Shown here piece after piece: positions 41,939 through 49,958 of a stretch of 64,000 nt of DNA. Each line of letters opens with the position of its first letter. The first letter of the stretch is position 1. Source of the DNA: Azomonas macrocytogenes (lineage in GTDB: Bacteria; Pseudomonadota; Gammaproteobacteria; Pseudomonadales; Pseudomonadaceae); the NCBI RefSeq assembly GCF_014191985.1, contig NZ_JACHXI010000016.1, positions 38,747-102,746 of the forward strand. The letters are read 5' to 3'. The position numbers and the translations under genes were made by a program. The notes beneath the pieces were generated by a model. The model made no database searches. It was given only the letters and a program-made list of their open reading frames with translations, and was not told where the DNA came from.

Positions 41939-44507
41939 ATTAGAAGCCCGGCTCGAGCGGCTCGAGCGTGACAATTACAAGTTGCGCAAGATCAACGCCG
42001 CGTTGATCGAGCGGGTCGAGTCGCGCGCCGCGCCGCCAGATGATGCTTATGCTGCATTTCACTATTCGGTCGAGCTGGCCGAGCAGGTGCGCGAGCGAAC
42101 CGATGCGCTCAACCAGGCGATGGCCGAACTCAAGGCCAGCAACCGCCTCCTGAGCGAATCTCGCCTGCGTGCGGAAACTGCTCACCTGCACTTAAGCGAT
42201 GCCATCGAAAGCATTTCCGACGCCTTTGTGCTATTCGACAGCGAGCAGCGCATCGTCTTGTCCAATAGCCGCTTCAAGTCTTTCTGGGGCAAAAACCATG
42301 CGCGTATCACCACGGGCATGCGACTCCGGGAAATCAAGCAACTGGCCCAGAGCACCGGGCTGATTGTCGAAGAACACGGTGGCAATGGTACCGAGCAGAT
42401 GCTCTACCGGCTCAGCGATGGGCGCTGGGTCCAGGTCAGCGAGCGGCGCACGCGCAGTGGCGGACTGGTGATTCTCTATACCGATATCACTGAAGTGAAA
42501 CACAGCGAATCGATCCGCCGCGAGCAGGCACTGGCACAGAAATCGAACCTGCTGCAGCGCGCCATCGACAATCTCTCGCAAGGCGTGGCGATGGTCGGTG
42601 CCGACGGCGGGCTGGAACTCTGGAACCATCGTTTCCTGGAGCTTTGCGGATTGGCCCCGATCTCTGCTCGGAGCCGTTTTGCTGAAGTCATGGCCGATAG
42701 CGAACTGCCTTTGCTGACGCCGACCAGCCGCAACGCTGATGGCCAGCAGGTGGATCAGCTCGAACAGCACCTGTTCGATGGCCGAGTCTTGGAAATCCGC
42801 ACCCATCCACTGCCGACCGGCGGTTTCGTCAATACCTTCACCGATATCACCGAGCGCTACCGACATGCCGAAACGCTGCGCCAGAGCGAACGCTGGATAC
42901 GCTTGATCACCGACCATGTGCCGGCCTTGATCGCTTATCTATCGGCCGAGCTGATCTACGAATTCATCAATAAGGTCTACGAGCAATGGTATCACTGGCC
43001 GCATGGGGCCATGCTCGGTCGCACCCTGCTGGAAGCTCATGGCGAAGCCCATTACTTGCGCCTGCAGCTGTACATCGAGCGGGCATTGCAGGGCGAAAGC
43101 CTCAACTTCGAAGTCATCGAAACCAATCTCAATGGCCAGGAGCGCTGCATGCTGCGCTCCTACGTGCCCAACCGCGGCAGCGATGGTGCGGTGATCGGGA
43201 TCTTCGTGCTGATCCGCGACATCACCGGGCGCAAGCGAACTGCCGAAGCCTTGCATCAGGCCTACCAGAACCTGGAGCAGCGGGTGCGCGAGCGTACCGG
43301 AGAGCTGACGGCCCTGAATAATCAACTACGCCGCGAGATCGACGAACGCAGCCAGGCCGAAGCACGCCTGCGTGAAGCCAAGCGCGAAGCGGAACTGGCC
43401 AATATGTCCAAGACCAAATTCCTTGCCGCCGTCAGCCATGACTTGCTGCAACCTTTGAATGCCGCTCGGCTGTTCACGGGTGCCTTGCTCGAAGAGCGCG
43501 ATCCGGCCAGTGCCGGTTCGCTGGTGCGTAACCTGAGCAATTCACTGGACGATGTGGAAAGTCTGCTCGGCACGCTAGTGGACATTTCCAAGCTGGATGC
43601 CGGCGTGATCAAGCCGGAGATCGGCTCCTTCGCCGTTGGCGAGCTGCTGGGTAACCTTGCCGTGGAGTTCGGCCAGATAGCGGTCAGCGAACACTTGCAA
43701 CTGCGTTTTGTGCCTTGCTCGGCGATGGTTCGCAGTGATCTGCAATTGCTGGCGCGCATCCTGCGCAACCTGTTGAGCAACGCCATTCGCTATACCATCG
43801 ACGGTCGCATCCTGTTGGGTTGCCGTCGGCATCGCCAGAGCCTGTCGATCGAGGTCTGGGATACCGGCATCGGGATTCCCGCCGACAAGCTCCAGGAGAT
43901 TTTCCAGGAGTTCAAGCGCGGCGAACAGCAACGGCCGAATCAGGATCGTGGCCTGGGGTTGGGCCTGGCTATTGTCGACAAGATTGCCGGCATGCTGGGC
44001 CACAAGGTCCGCGTCGCTTCTGTCCTCGGTCGGGGATCCAGGTTCAGCATCGAAGTCCCGCTGCTGCGGAGTATGCCGCCGCAGTGCCTGCCAACGGAGT
44101 CGCCGCAGCCTTTGACCGAGCGGCTGTATGGTTCGCGGATCTGGGTAGTGGACAATGATGCGGCGATCTGCGCCGGTATGCGAACGCTGCTGGAAGGTTG
44201 GGGCTGCCTGGTCGTGACGGCGCTCGGCGAAGAGGATCTGGCGCGCCAGGTGGACAACTTCCATGCCGAGGCTGATCTGCTGATCGTCGACTACCATCTG
44301 GACAACGGTCGCAATGGCGTTGAGGTCGTCGCCGCCGTCAATGCCCGCCGCGCCATATCCTTGCCGGCCCTGATGATCACGGCGAACTACAGCAATGAAC
44401 TCAAGCAACAACTGCGCGACCTGGGCCATATGCTGCTCCACAAGCCCATCCGGCCGATGAAGCTCAAAACCACTATGAGTCACTTGATGGAACGGGAAGG
44501 GCGATGA
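41871..44507 (+). CDS. nahK: Hybrid histidine kinase NahK/ErcS'
   Basis: 878 residues and no membrane segment. A coiled coil at the N-terminus (about 20-105) is followed by three PAS domains (about 108-225, 232-340 and 350-470), a second coiled coil and a HisKA domain with the phospho-acceptor His in AAVSHDLLQPLNAARLF. The ATPase domain has DTGIGIPADKL and GLGLGLAIVDKIAGMLG. A C-terminal receiver has VVDNDAAICAGMR and LLIVDYHLDNG. It overlaps nosP, so the two are coupled. In Pseudomonas this kinase links NO, biofilm dispersal and, as ErcS', ethanol-oxidation control. Within the overlap the first ATG at 41871 gives 20 extra residues; a later start is possible. Confidence 0.9.
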   Translation: MACISTRPSPESPSDGPVASVAELEARLERLERDNYKLRKINAALIERVESRAAPPDDAYAAFHYSVELAEQVRERTDALNQAMAELKASNRLLSESRLRAETAHLHLSDAIESISDAFVLFDSEQRIVLSNSRFKSFWGKNHARITTGMRLREIKQLAQSTGLIVEEHGGNGTEQMLYRLSDGRWVQVSERRTRSGGLVILYTDITEVKHSESIRREQALAQKSNLLQRAIDNLSQGVAMVGADGGLELWNHRFLELCGLAPISARSRFAEVMADSELPLLTPTSRNADGQQVDQLEQHLFDGRVLEIRTHPLPTGGFVNTFTDITERYRHAETLRQSERWIRLITDHVPALIAYLSAELIYEFINKVYEQWYHWPHGAMLGRTLLEAHGEAHYLRLQLYIERALQGESLNFEVIETNLNGQERCMLRSYVPNRGSDGAVIGIFVLIRDITGRKRTAEALHQAYQNLEQRVRERTGELTALNNQLRREIDERSQAEARLREAKREAELANMSKTKFLAAVSHDLLQPLNAARLFTGALLEERDPASAGSLVRNLSNSLDDVESLLGTLVDISKLDAGVIKPEIGSFAVGELLGNLAVEFGQIAVSEHLQLRFVPCSAMVRSDLQLLARILRNLLSNAIRYTIDGRILLGCRRHRQSLSIEVWDTGIGIPADKLQEIFQEFKRGEQQRPNQDRGLGLGLAIVDKIAGMLGHKVRVASVLGRGSRFSIEVPLLRSMPPQCLPTESPQPLTERLYGSRIWVVDNDAAICAGMRTLLEGWGCLVVTALGEEDLARQVDNFHAEADLLIVDYHLDNGRNGVEVVAAVNARRAISLPALMITANYSNELKQQLRDLGHMLLHKPIRPMKLKTTMSHLMEREGR

Positions 44508-44594
44508 GCGATGCTTGCCTATCTGCAGAGATATCGGCTTTCTGTGAAATCAGCTATCTGTACGATACTGAGGCGTAGTAAATTCTAATTAATT

Positions 44595-44609
44595 TATAAC
44601 ATCATAAAT
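44595..44609 (+). repeat. 15-base motif TATAACATCATAAAT, copy 2
   Basis: Exact copy of the motif at 27402 and 60351. Here it lies about 100 bases upstream of pqqA, in the AT-rich stretch where the pqq promoter should be. Confidence 0.6.
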
Positions 44610-44706
44610 TGATATCTCATCCAAGTAATCCAGATTTTTTTTACTAAATCGACGATAGTAGCCAGGCCGAACTTTCCCGGCTTAATCACAAGAGGAGAAT
44701 CCAGCC

Positions 44707-44778
44707 ATGTGGACCAAACCTGCTTACATCGATCTGCGTATCGGTTTTGAAGTCACCATGTACTTCGCCAATCGCTGA
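44707..44778 (+). CDS. pqqA: PqqA, precursor peptide of pyrroloquinoline quinone
   Basis: A 23-residue peptide that starts [20 protein letters not shown] and ends ANR. Glu15 and Tyr19, in the invariant EVTMY, are the two residues joined by PqqE to become PQQ. The ribosome site is AGAGGAG seven bases upstream. A strong hairpin follows the stop codon, which should make pqqA transcripts much more abundant than the downstream genes. The peptide is consumed stoichiometrically, so this makes sense. Confidence 0.98.
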   Translation: MWTKPAYIDLRIGFEVTMYFANR

Positions 44779-44787
44779 TCGCAGCAT

Positions 44788-44814
44788 AGCCCCGGTTCTT
44801 CGGGGCTTTTTTTA
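44788..44814 (+). terminator. Attenuator between pqqA and pqqB
   Basis: AGCCCCG and CGGGGCT pair around a GTTCTT loop and are followed by seven T in total. It has the form of an intrinsic terminator but lies inside the operon, 10 bases after pqqA and 21 before pqqB. Confidence 0.85.
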
Positions 44815-44834
44815 GCGTTTTCGCCAGAGGGTTT

Positions 44835-45746
44835 ATGTATATCCGGATTCTTGGTTCCGCTGCCGGTGGTGGTTTCCCCCAATGGAACTGCAATTGCCGC
44901 AACTGTTGCGGCTTGCGTGAAGGCACCTTGCAAGCCACTGCGCGCACCCAATCGTCCATCGCCTTGTCCGACGATGGCAGCAACTGGATCGTTTGCAACG
45001 CTTCGCCCGATATCCGGGCCCAGATCGAATCCTTCCCGGCGCTGCAGCCAGCGCGGCGCGTGCGGGATACGGCCATCGCGGCACTGATTCTGCTGGATAG
45101 CCAGATCGATCACACCACCGGTCTGCTGACCCTGCGCGAAGGTTGCCCGCACGATGTCTGGTGTAGCGAAATGGTTTACCAGGATCTGACCAGCGGCTTT
45201 CCGTTGTTCACCATGCTGGGCCACTGGAATGGTGGCCTGAACTGGAAGTGCATCGAGCTGGATCGGGGCTTCGTCATCGACGCCTGTCCGGGGCTGCGTT
45301 TCACACCGGTTCCCTTGCGCAGCGCCGCACCACCGTATTCGCCGCATCGCCACGACCCGCATCCCGGTGACAATATCGGCCTCCTGGTGGAGGATACCCG
45401 CACGGGCGGCAAGCTGTTCTACGCACCGGGCCTTGGCCAGATGCACGACGGACTGCTGGACTGGATGCAGCGTGCCGACTGCCTGCTGCTGGACGGCACG
45501 CTCTGGCGCGACGACGAGATGATCCATGCCGGCGTTGGCGACAAGCTCGGCAGCGCCATGGGCCATCTGCCACAGACTGGCCCGGGCGGCATGCTCGAAG
45601 TACTGGAAAAGCTGCCGAGGCAGCGCAAGGTGCTCATCCATATCAACAACACCAACCCGATTCTGGACGAAGCCTCGTCAGAACGGGCCGAGCTGGTTTC
45701 CCGGGGGATCGAAGTCGCCTGGGACGGTATGGATATCGAGCTGTAG
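44835..45746 (+). CDS. pqqB: PqqB, PQQ biosynthesis metal-dependent oxygenase
   Basis: 303 residues of the metallo-beta-lactamase fold. It starts [24 protein letters not shown], the PqqB signature with a Cys-rich zinc site. Metal-ligand regions are seen in [33 protein letters not shown] and [12 protein letters not shown]. In the pathway it is thought to hydroxylate the tyrosine of the cross-linked Glu-Tyr unit before PqqC acts. It is cytoplasmic. It follows the attenuator and is 34 bases upstream of pqqC. Confidence 0.97.
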   Translation: MYIRILGSAAGGGFPQWNCNCRNCCGLREGTLQATARTQSSIALSDDGSNWIVCNASPDIRAQIESFPALQPARRVRDTAIAALILLDSQIDHTTGLLTLREGCPHDVWCSEMVYQDLTSGFPLFTMLGHWNGGLNWKCIELDRGFVIDACPGLRFTPVPLRSAAPPYSPHRHDPHPGDNIGLLVEDTRTGGKLFYAPGLGQMHDGLLDWMQRADCLLLDGTLWRDDEMIHAGVGDKLGSAMGHLPQTGPGGMLEVLEKLPRQRKVLIHINNTNPILDEASSERAELVSRGIEVAWDGMDIEL

Positions 45747-45780
45747 CCAGCCGTTTTTCTGGATTACGAGAGGAATCATC

Positions 45781-46530
45781 ATGCAGCCTGCCATGACACC
45801 CGAAAAATTCGAACAGGCCCTGCGCGCCAAGGGTGCCTACTACCACATTCACCATCCTTTCCAGGTGGCCATGTACGAAGGCCGCTCCACGCGCGAGCAG
45901 ATCCAGGGATGGGTGGCCAATCGTTTCTATTATCAGGTCAATATCCCGTTGAAGGATGCCGCGATCATGGCCAACTGCCCGGATCGCGAGACGCGCCGCG
46001 AGTGGATTCAGCGCATTCTCGATCACGATGGCGAGCCGGGCGAGGAGGGTGGCATCGAAGCCTGGCTGCGCCTGGCCGAAGCGGTCGGACTGGATCGTGA
46101 GCAGGTGCAATCCCAGGAACTGGTACTGCCGGGCGTGCGCTTTGCGGTGGATGCCTATGTCAATTTCGCCCGCCGAGCCAGTTGGCAGGAAGCGGCCAGC
46201 AGTTCGCTGACCGAACTGTTCGCGCCGCAGATCCATCAATCCCGGCTCGATACCTGGCCGCAGCACTATCCCTGGATCGAGGCGGAAGGCTACGATTATT
46301 TTCGTCGCCGCCTGAGCCAGGCGCGGCGTGATGTCGAGCATGGGCTGCGGATCACCCTCGAACACTATAAAACCCGCGAAGCCCAGGAGCGCATGCTGGA
46401 AATCCTGCAGTTCAAGCTGGATATTCTCTGGAGCATGCTGGATGCCATGAGCATGGCCTATGAGCTCGATCGTCCGCCTTACCACTCGGTGACCGGCCAG
46501 CGTGTCTGGCACCGGGGGCTTGACTCATGA
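45781..46530 (+). CDS. pqqC: PqqC, pyrroloquinoline-quinone synthase
   Basis: 249 residues from the ATG at 45781, preceded by GAGAGGAATC; the longer upstream frame belongs to the pqqB region. It is an all-helical TENA/heme-oxygenase-like protein ([57 protein letters not shown]). It carries out the final cofactor-free oxidation to PQQ using oxygen. It overlaps pqqD by four bases. Confidence 0.98.
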   Translation: MQPAMTPEKFEQALRAKGAYYHIHHPFQVAMYEGRSTREQIQGWVANRFYYQVNIPLKDAAIMANCPDRETRREWIQRILDHDGEPGEEGGIEAWLRLAEAVGLDREQVQSQELVLPGVRFAVDAYVNFARRASWQEAASSSLTELFAPQIHQSRLDTWPQHYPWIEAEGYDYFRRRLSQARRDVEHGLRITLEHYKTREAQERMLEILQFKLDILWSMLDAMSMAYELDRPPYHSVTGQRVWHRGLDS

Positions 46531-46805
46531 GTGCCATTGCCGACGAGCAGATCCCCAACTTGCGGCGTGGATTCCGCTTTCAGTGGGAACCGGCCCAGCA
46601 AGCCCATGTGCTGCTGTACCCGGAAGGTATGATCAAGCTCAATGAGGCTGCTGCGCTGATCCTCGAATTGGTGGATGGCGAGCGCCACGTTGCTGCCATC
46701 GTCGATACTTTGCGCACGCGCTTCGATAATGTGCCCGGCATCCGGGAAGATATTCTGGAGTTTCTCGAGGTCGCCCATGGTAACCACTGGCTCGAATTCC
46801 GCTAG
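46527..46805 (+). CDS. pqqD: PqqD, peptide chaperone (RRE) for PqqE
   Basis: 92 residues forming a winged-helix RiPP recognition element: [53 protein letters not shown]. It binds PqqA and delivers it to the radical-SAM enzyme PqqE. Its coding region overlaps pqqC at the start (ATGA) and pqqE at the end (29 bases), indicating tight coupling. Confidence 0.97.
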   Translation: MSAIADEQIPNLRRGFRFQWEPAQQAHVLLYPEGMIKLNEAAALILELVDGERHVAAIVDTLRTRFDNVPGIREDILEFLEVAHGNHWLEFR

Positions 46806-47922
46806 AACGCCCGGCCCGCCACTCTGGTTGCTGGCCGAGCTGACTTACCGCTGCCCGTTACAGTGTCCGTACTGCTCCAACCCGCTGGACTTTGCGGCGC
46901 AAGGTGGAGAGCTGTCCACTGCCGAGTGGATCGACGTCTTTCGCCAGGCTCGCGAGCTGGGAGCGGCACAGCTTGGCCTTTCCGGTGGCGAACCGCTGGT
47001 CCGGCAGGATCTGGTCGAGCTGATTCGTGCCGCCCGCGAACTGGGTTATTACAGCAACCTGATCACGTCCGGCATCGGTCTGACCGAGGCCAAGGTCGCG
47101 GCTTTTGCCGAGGCCGGGCTGGATCATATCCAGATCAGCTTCCAGGCCGCCGATGAAGAACTGAACAATCTGCTGGCTGGCAGCGGCAAGGCCTACGCGC
47201 AAAAAGTAGCGATGGCCCGTGCGGTGAAGGCACACGGATACCCGATGGTGCTCAATTTCGTCACTCACCGGCATAACATCGATCGGATCGACCGGATCAT
47301 CGAGCTGTGTATCGAGCTGGAAGCCGATTATGTCGAATTGGCGACCTGCCAGTTCTATGGCTGGGCCCAGCTCAACCGTGCGGGCCTGTTGCCCAGCAAG
47401 GCACAGCTGGAGCGAGCCGAGCGCATCACCAATGAATACCGCGAGCGGCTGCGGGTGCAGGGCCATCCGTGCAAACTGATCTTCGTCACGCCAGATTACT
47501 ACGAGGAACGCCCAAAGGCCTGCATGAATGGCTGGGGCAGCCTGTTTCTCGATATCACGCCGGATGGCACTGCCTTGCCGTGCCATAGCGCACGGCAGCT
47601 ACCGATCCGCTTTCCCAACGTGCGTGAGCACAGCATCCGGCATATCTGGCAGGAATCGTCCGGCTTCAACCGTTTTCGCGGCTACGACTGGATGCCCGAG
47701 CCCTGCCGTTCCTGCGATGAGAAGGAGAAAGACTTTGGTGGCTGTCGCTGCCAGGCTTTCCTGCTCACGGGCGATGCGGCCAACCCTGATCCGGTCTGCG
47801 CCAAGTCGGACCGGCACGACCTCATCCTCGATGCTCGGCGCGAAGCGCAAGAAGCGGCACCCGCTCTGGAGCAGTTGCAGTTTCGCAACGAAAAGGCGTC
47901 CAGGCTGATTTGCAAGGGCTAG
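46777..47922 (+). CDS. pqqE: PqqE, radical-SAM Glu-Tyr cross-linking enzyme
   Basis: 381 residues from the ATG at 46777, which lies within the end of pqqD after a GAGG ribosome site; the longer frame is antiparallel to pqqD coding and has no family support. The SAM-cluster motif CPLQCPYC (CX3CX2C) is near residue 28. The SPASM region carries auxiliary cluster cysteines ([41 protein letters not shown]). It forms the C-C bond in PqqA, the first step of PQQ synthesis. It is the last pqq gene here. Confidence 0.97.
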   Translation: MVTTGSNSARTPGPPLWLLAELTYRCPLQCPYCSNPLDFAAQGGELSTAEWIDVFRQARELGAAQLGLSGGEPLVRQDLVELIRAARELGYYSNLITSGIGLTEAKVAAFAEAGLDHIQISFQAADEELNNLLAGSGKAYAQKVAMARAVKAHGYPMVLNFVTHRHNIDRIDRIIELCIELEADYVELATCQFYGWAQLNRAGLLPSKAQLERAERITNEYRERLRVQGHPCKLIFVTPDYYEERPKACMNGWGSLFLDITPDGTALPCHSARQLPIRFPNVREHSIRHIWQESSGFNRFRGYDWMPEPCRSCDEKEKDFGGCRCQAFLLTGDAANPDPVCAKSDRHDLILDARREAQEAAPALEQLQFRNEKASRLICKG

Positions 47923-47947
47923 GTGTTCGACTCGTCAGGGCTGTTGG

Positions 47948-48523
47948 TCACAGTTCTTTGCTGAAACGCCAATTGTCGAATTCCTTGGGGAAGAGCATGC
48001 CGGCATCGCCGCGCGGACCGCTGAAAACCTGGCGCAAGCGCGGGGCGCCGAGCTTGCCTTCTGGGTCCAGCTCTTCCACTTTGTCCAGCGCCACCAGGGA
48101 TTCTTCCTCGCGGTTCAGGCGGGCCATGTTGTAGGCGTAGGCGGTGAGGGATTGCAACCAGAGCCTGGTGTAGGCATGCCAGTGCCTGAAGTCGGCCATT
48201 TCCGGCGTCACCTGGCGCCAGTCGGCCGGCAGATCGAGGCGCTTGGACAGCCACTCCAGGCAGGCCATGGCCCAATGGGCTGCTTCCAGCGAGCGGCGGC
48301 GGTAGAAGTAGAAGCGGTAGGCAACGATGCGCACTCCCAGGGTATCGGGTGCTTCGTCAATGATTTCCCGCACCAGCGTTTCCGCTTTTTCCGACTCGGA
48401 CCAGTGGGCGAAGATTTCCTTGAGTTTGTCGCGCATCTGCGGCGGCATGTTGTTCTGGAAGTTGTAGGGTTCGAAGCGGTAGATGCGGGCGCTTTGCTGC
48501 GGTTCGGAGGTAAGGTCTGGCAT
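47948..48523 (-). CDS. Unknown helical protein, possible regulon member
   Basis: 191 residues from the ATG at 48523, with GGAGAACC just ahead; the longer frame adds 52 unsupported residues. It is soluble and mostly helical, rich in aromatic and charged residues (IFAHWSESEKAETLVREIIDEAPDTLGVRIVAYRFYFYRRRSLEAAHWAMACLEWL; NREEESLVALDKVEELDPEGKLG). It looks like a helical-repeat (TPR-like) fold. I recognise no named family. About 90 bases upstream is a weak -24/-12 element, and about 220 bases upstream is a GTAC-N6-GTAA site. It may therefore belong to the neighbouring sigma-54 regulon. It converges with pqqE. Confidence 0.7.
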   Translation of the reverse strand: MPDLTSEPQQSARIYRFEPYNFQNNMPPQMRDKLKEIFAHWSESEKAETLVREIIDEAPDTLGVRIVAYRFYFYRRRSLEAAHWAMACLEWLSKRLDLPADWRQVTPEMADFRHWHAYTRLWLQSLTAYAYNMARLNREEESLVALDKVEELDPEGKLGAPRLRQVFSGPRGDAGMLFPKEFDNWRFSKEL

Positions 48524-48612
48524 AGCGGTTCTCCTGTATCGGTCGATTCGGAACAGCAGGACAAAATACGAGCCTCTGATCCTGGGACAGAGGGCTAAGG
48601 GTGCGCTGCGAA

Positions 48613-48628
48613 TGCAGGCATGGTTCCA
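48613..48628 (-). promoter_or_regulatory. Weak sigma-54 promoter candidate for the unknown gene
   Basis: On the minus strand it reads TGGAACC-ATGC-CTGCA. The invariant GG and GC are spaced by 10 bases, with three departures from TGGCACG-N4-TTGCA. It lies about 90 bases before the start codon. Confidence 0.35.
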
Positions 48629-48744
48629 GCCCGATAGGCCGGTTCTTTCGCTCAATGAAAAAACGTTCTGGCCAGGCATGACTTAACTGTTTTCCTCATC
48701 GCAGAGCTTCACGTGGAGGGCGAGACGGCAACCCTGTTCTTCGA

Positions 48745-48758
48745 GTACCCCTGCGTAA
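48745..48758. promoter_or_regulatory. VnfA/AnfA-type enhancer site candidate
   Basis: GTAC-CCCTGC-GTAA, one base off the palindrome GTAC-N6-GTAC. A poorer second site (GTAC-CGTTTC-GAAT) follows at 48773. It is 117 bases upstream of the weak promoter, similar to the spacing at the receptor genes. The stretch from 48524 to 48891 holds no other feature I recognise. Confidence 0.45.
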
Positions 48759-48891
48759 TGATGGGTATGATCGTACCGTTTCGAATATCTGCCGATGTGT
48801 CCCGGAAAGCGCCACCTACCGCCATCAGTTCTGGAGCGAGTACTACCAGAAGTGGGGGCCGGGCTGCATCGATCGAGCGATCCGCTCCTGC

Positions 48892-49956
48892 TCATGGTTG
48901 GCTCCCGGAGGGCAGGTTTTCTGGAGAGGCTCCGCGCAGAATCAGTGCTAACTCATCGTCACTTGGTGTGTACCGATAGAAGCGGCGATAGAAAATTCGG
49001 GTTTCCTCTGCCATGTCCAGGGCAGGAAAACGCTGCGGATGCAAGGTTCGGGCGGCCCAGAGAATTTGCAGGGAAGTTTCGGCCGCGCGGGTACACCAGG
49101 CATTGATGCCTCTGGGGTTGAGCAGGACCTGGCCATTGCGCACAGCCTTGATGTGCTTCCAGCGTGGCGATTGCAGGATGGCTTGCTGCTGGGTGGCATC
49201 CAGGGTGACGATAATGTCCGGGTTCCAGGCGATCACTTGTTCCATTTGTACCTGGACATCGCCACGCAGACCGCTGGCTGCCGCGACATTGATCCCGCCA
49301 GCGGTATCGATCCACGAGTCGATCATGGAACCGAGACCTTCGGTATGCAGCGGCGAGATGGAGGCGTAATAGACGCGTGGCCGGGTGTCTGGCGGCAGGC
49401 CAGTAAGGCCTTGAGCGACTCGTTGCAGGTTGTCGTCGTAATAACGAATGAAATCTTCTGCCCGGCGTTTTTCGTTGTCGCCCAGGGCCGTGCCGAGCAG
49501 ACGCACGGCATTTTTCATTTCCTCGGGCGTGGTATAGCCCAGGTTGAAGACGGGAATACCCAAGGCTTCCAATTGCTTGCCAAGGACAGCATTGCCGAGC
49601 CAGAGCGTGACCAGATCCGGCTTGATCGCCAGCAGGCTTTCCAGGTTCACCCCGGAAGGGCGGCTGAACGGCGTAGCAAGAGTGGCTGCCGATGGCATGA
49701 CGCGCCGTAGCCAGGGATTGTCGCGAACTTCCGGTGCCACTGCTGTCAGCTTCTGGCCTTCGGTCAGGACCAGGATCAGCGAGGCCATGGAGATGCCCGG
49801 CGTACCCACACTGCGTACTTGTTGCGGCAGGTGCAGGAGGTGACCGGTCTGGTCGATGACGGTTCGCGAACTGGCGCTGGCATGGCTGCCAAACAGTATC
49901 TCGACGATGGCCAGCGTTGCCAGAAGGGTGCTTGTCGAAACGATCCTGCAGGACAT
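48892..49956 (-). CDS. Periplasmic metal/metallophore-binding protein 1 (FecB/BtuF/MolA class)
   Basis: 354 residues. A signal peptide ends near SHASASSRT at about residue 31. The rest is a class III (Peripla_BP_2) binding protein with two lobes joined by a long helix: DQTGHLLHLPQQVRSVGTPG at the start, ESLLAIKPDLVTLWLGNAVLG in lobe 1, RVYYASISPLHTEGLGSMIDSWIDTAGGINVAAA, and AWNPDIIVTLDATQQQ in lobe 2. This class serves siderophores, heme, cobalamin and, in the MolA branch, molybdate or tungstate; the ligand cannot be read here. It begins just after the receptor stop, so the two share one transcript. There is no permease next to it; the only permease and ATPase are 5-7 kb to the right. Confidence 0.85.
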   Translation of the reverse strand: MSCRIVSTSTLLATLAIVEILFGSHASASSRTVIDQTGHLLHLPQQVRSVGTPGISMASLILVLTEGQKLTAVAPEVRDNPWLRRVMPSAATLATPFSRPSGVNLESLLAIKPDLVTLWLGNAVLGKQLEALGIPVFNLGYTTPEEMKNAVRLLGTALGDNEKRRAEDFIRYYDDNLQRVAQGLTGLPPDTRPRVYYASISPLHTEGLGSMIDSWIDTAGGINVAAASGLRGDVQVQMEQVIAWNPDIIVTLDATQQQAILQSPRWKHIKAVRNGQVLLNPRGINAWCTRAAETSLQILWAARTLHPQRFPALDMAEETRIFYRRFYRYTPSDDELALILRGASPENLPSGSQP

Positions 49957-49958
49957 GC

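Noticed and set aside
44508..44706. Sigma-54 promoter for pqqA
   Set aside because: No GG-N10-GC element of the right form was found there, and the single GTAC half-site near 44575 has no partner at six bases.
46675..46776. Upstream start for PqqE inside pqqD
   Set aside because: It would add 34 unsupported residues. The ATG at 46777 has a GAGG site and gives the normal length.
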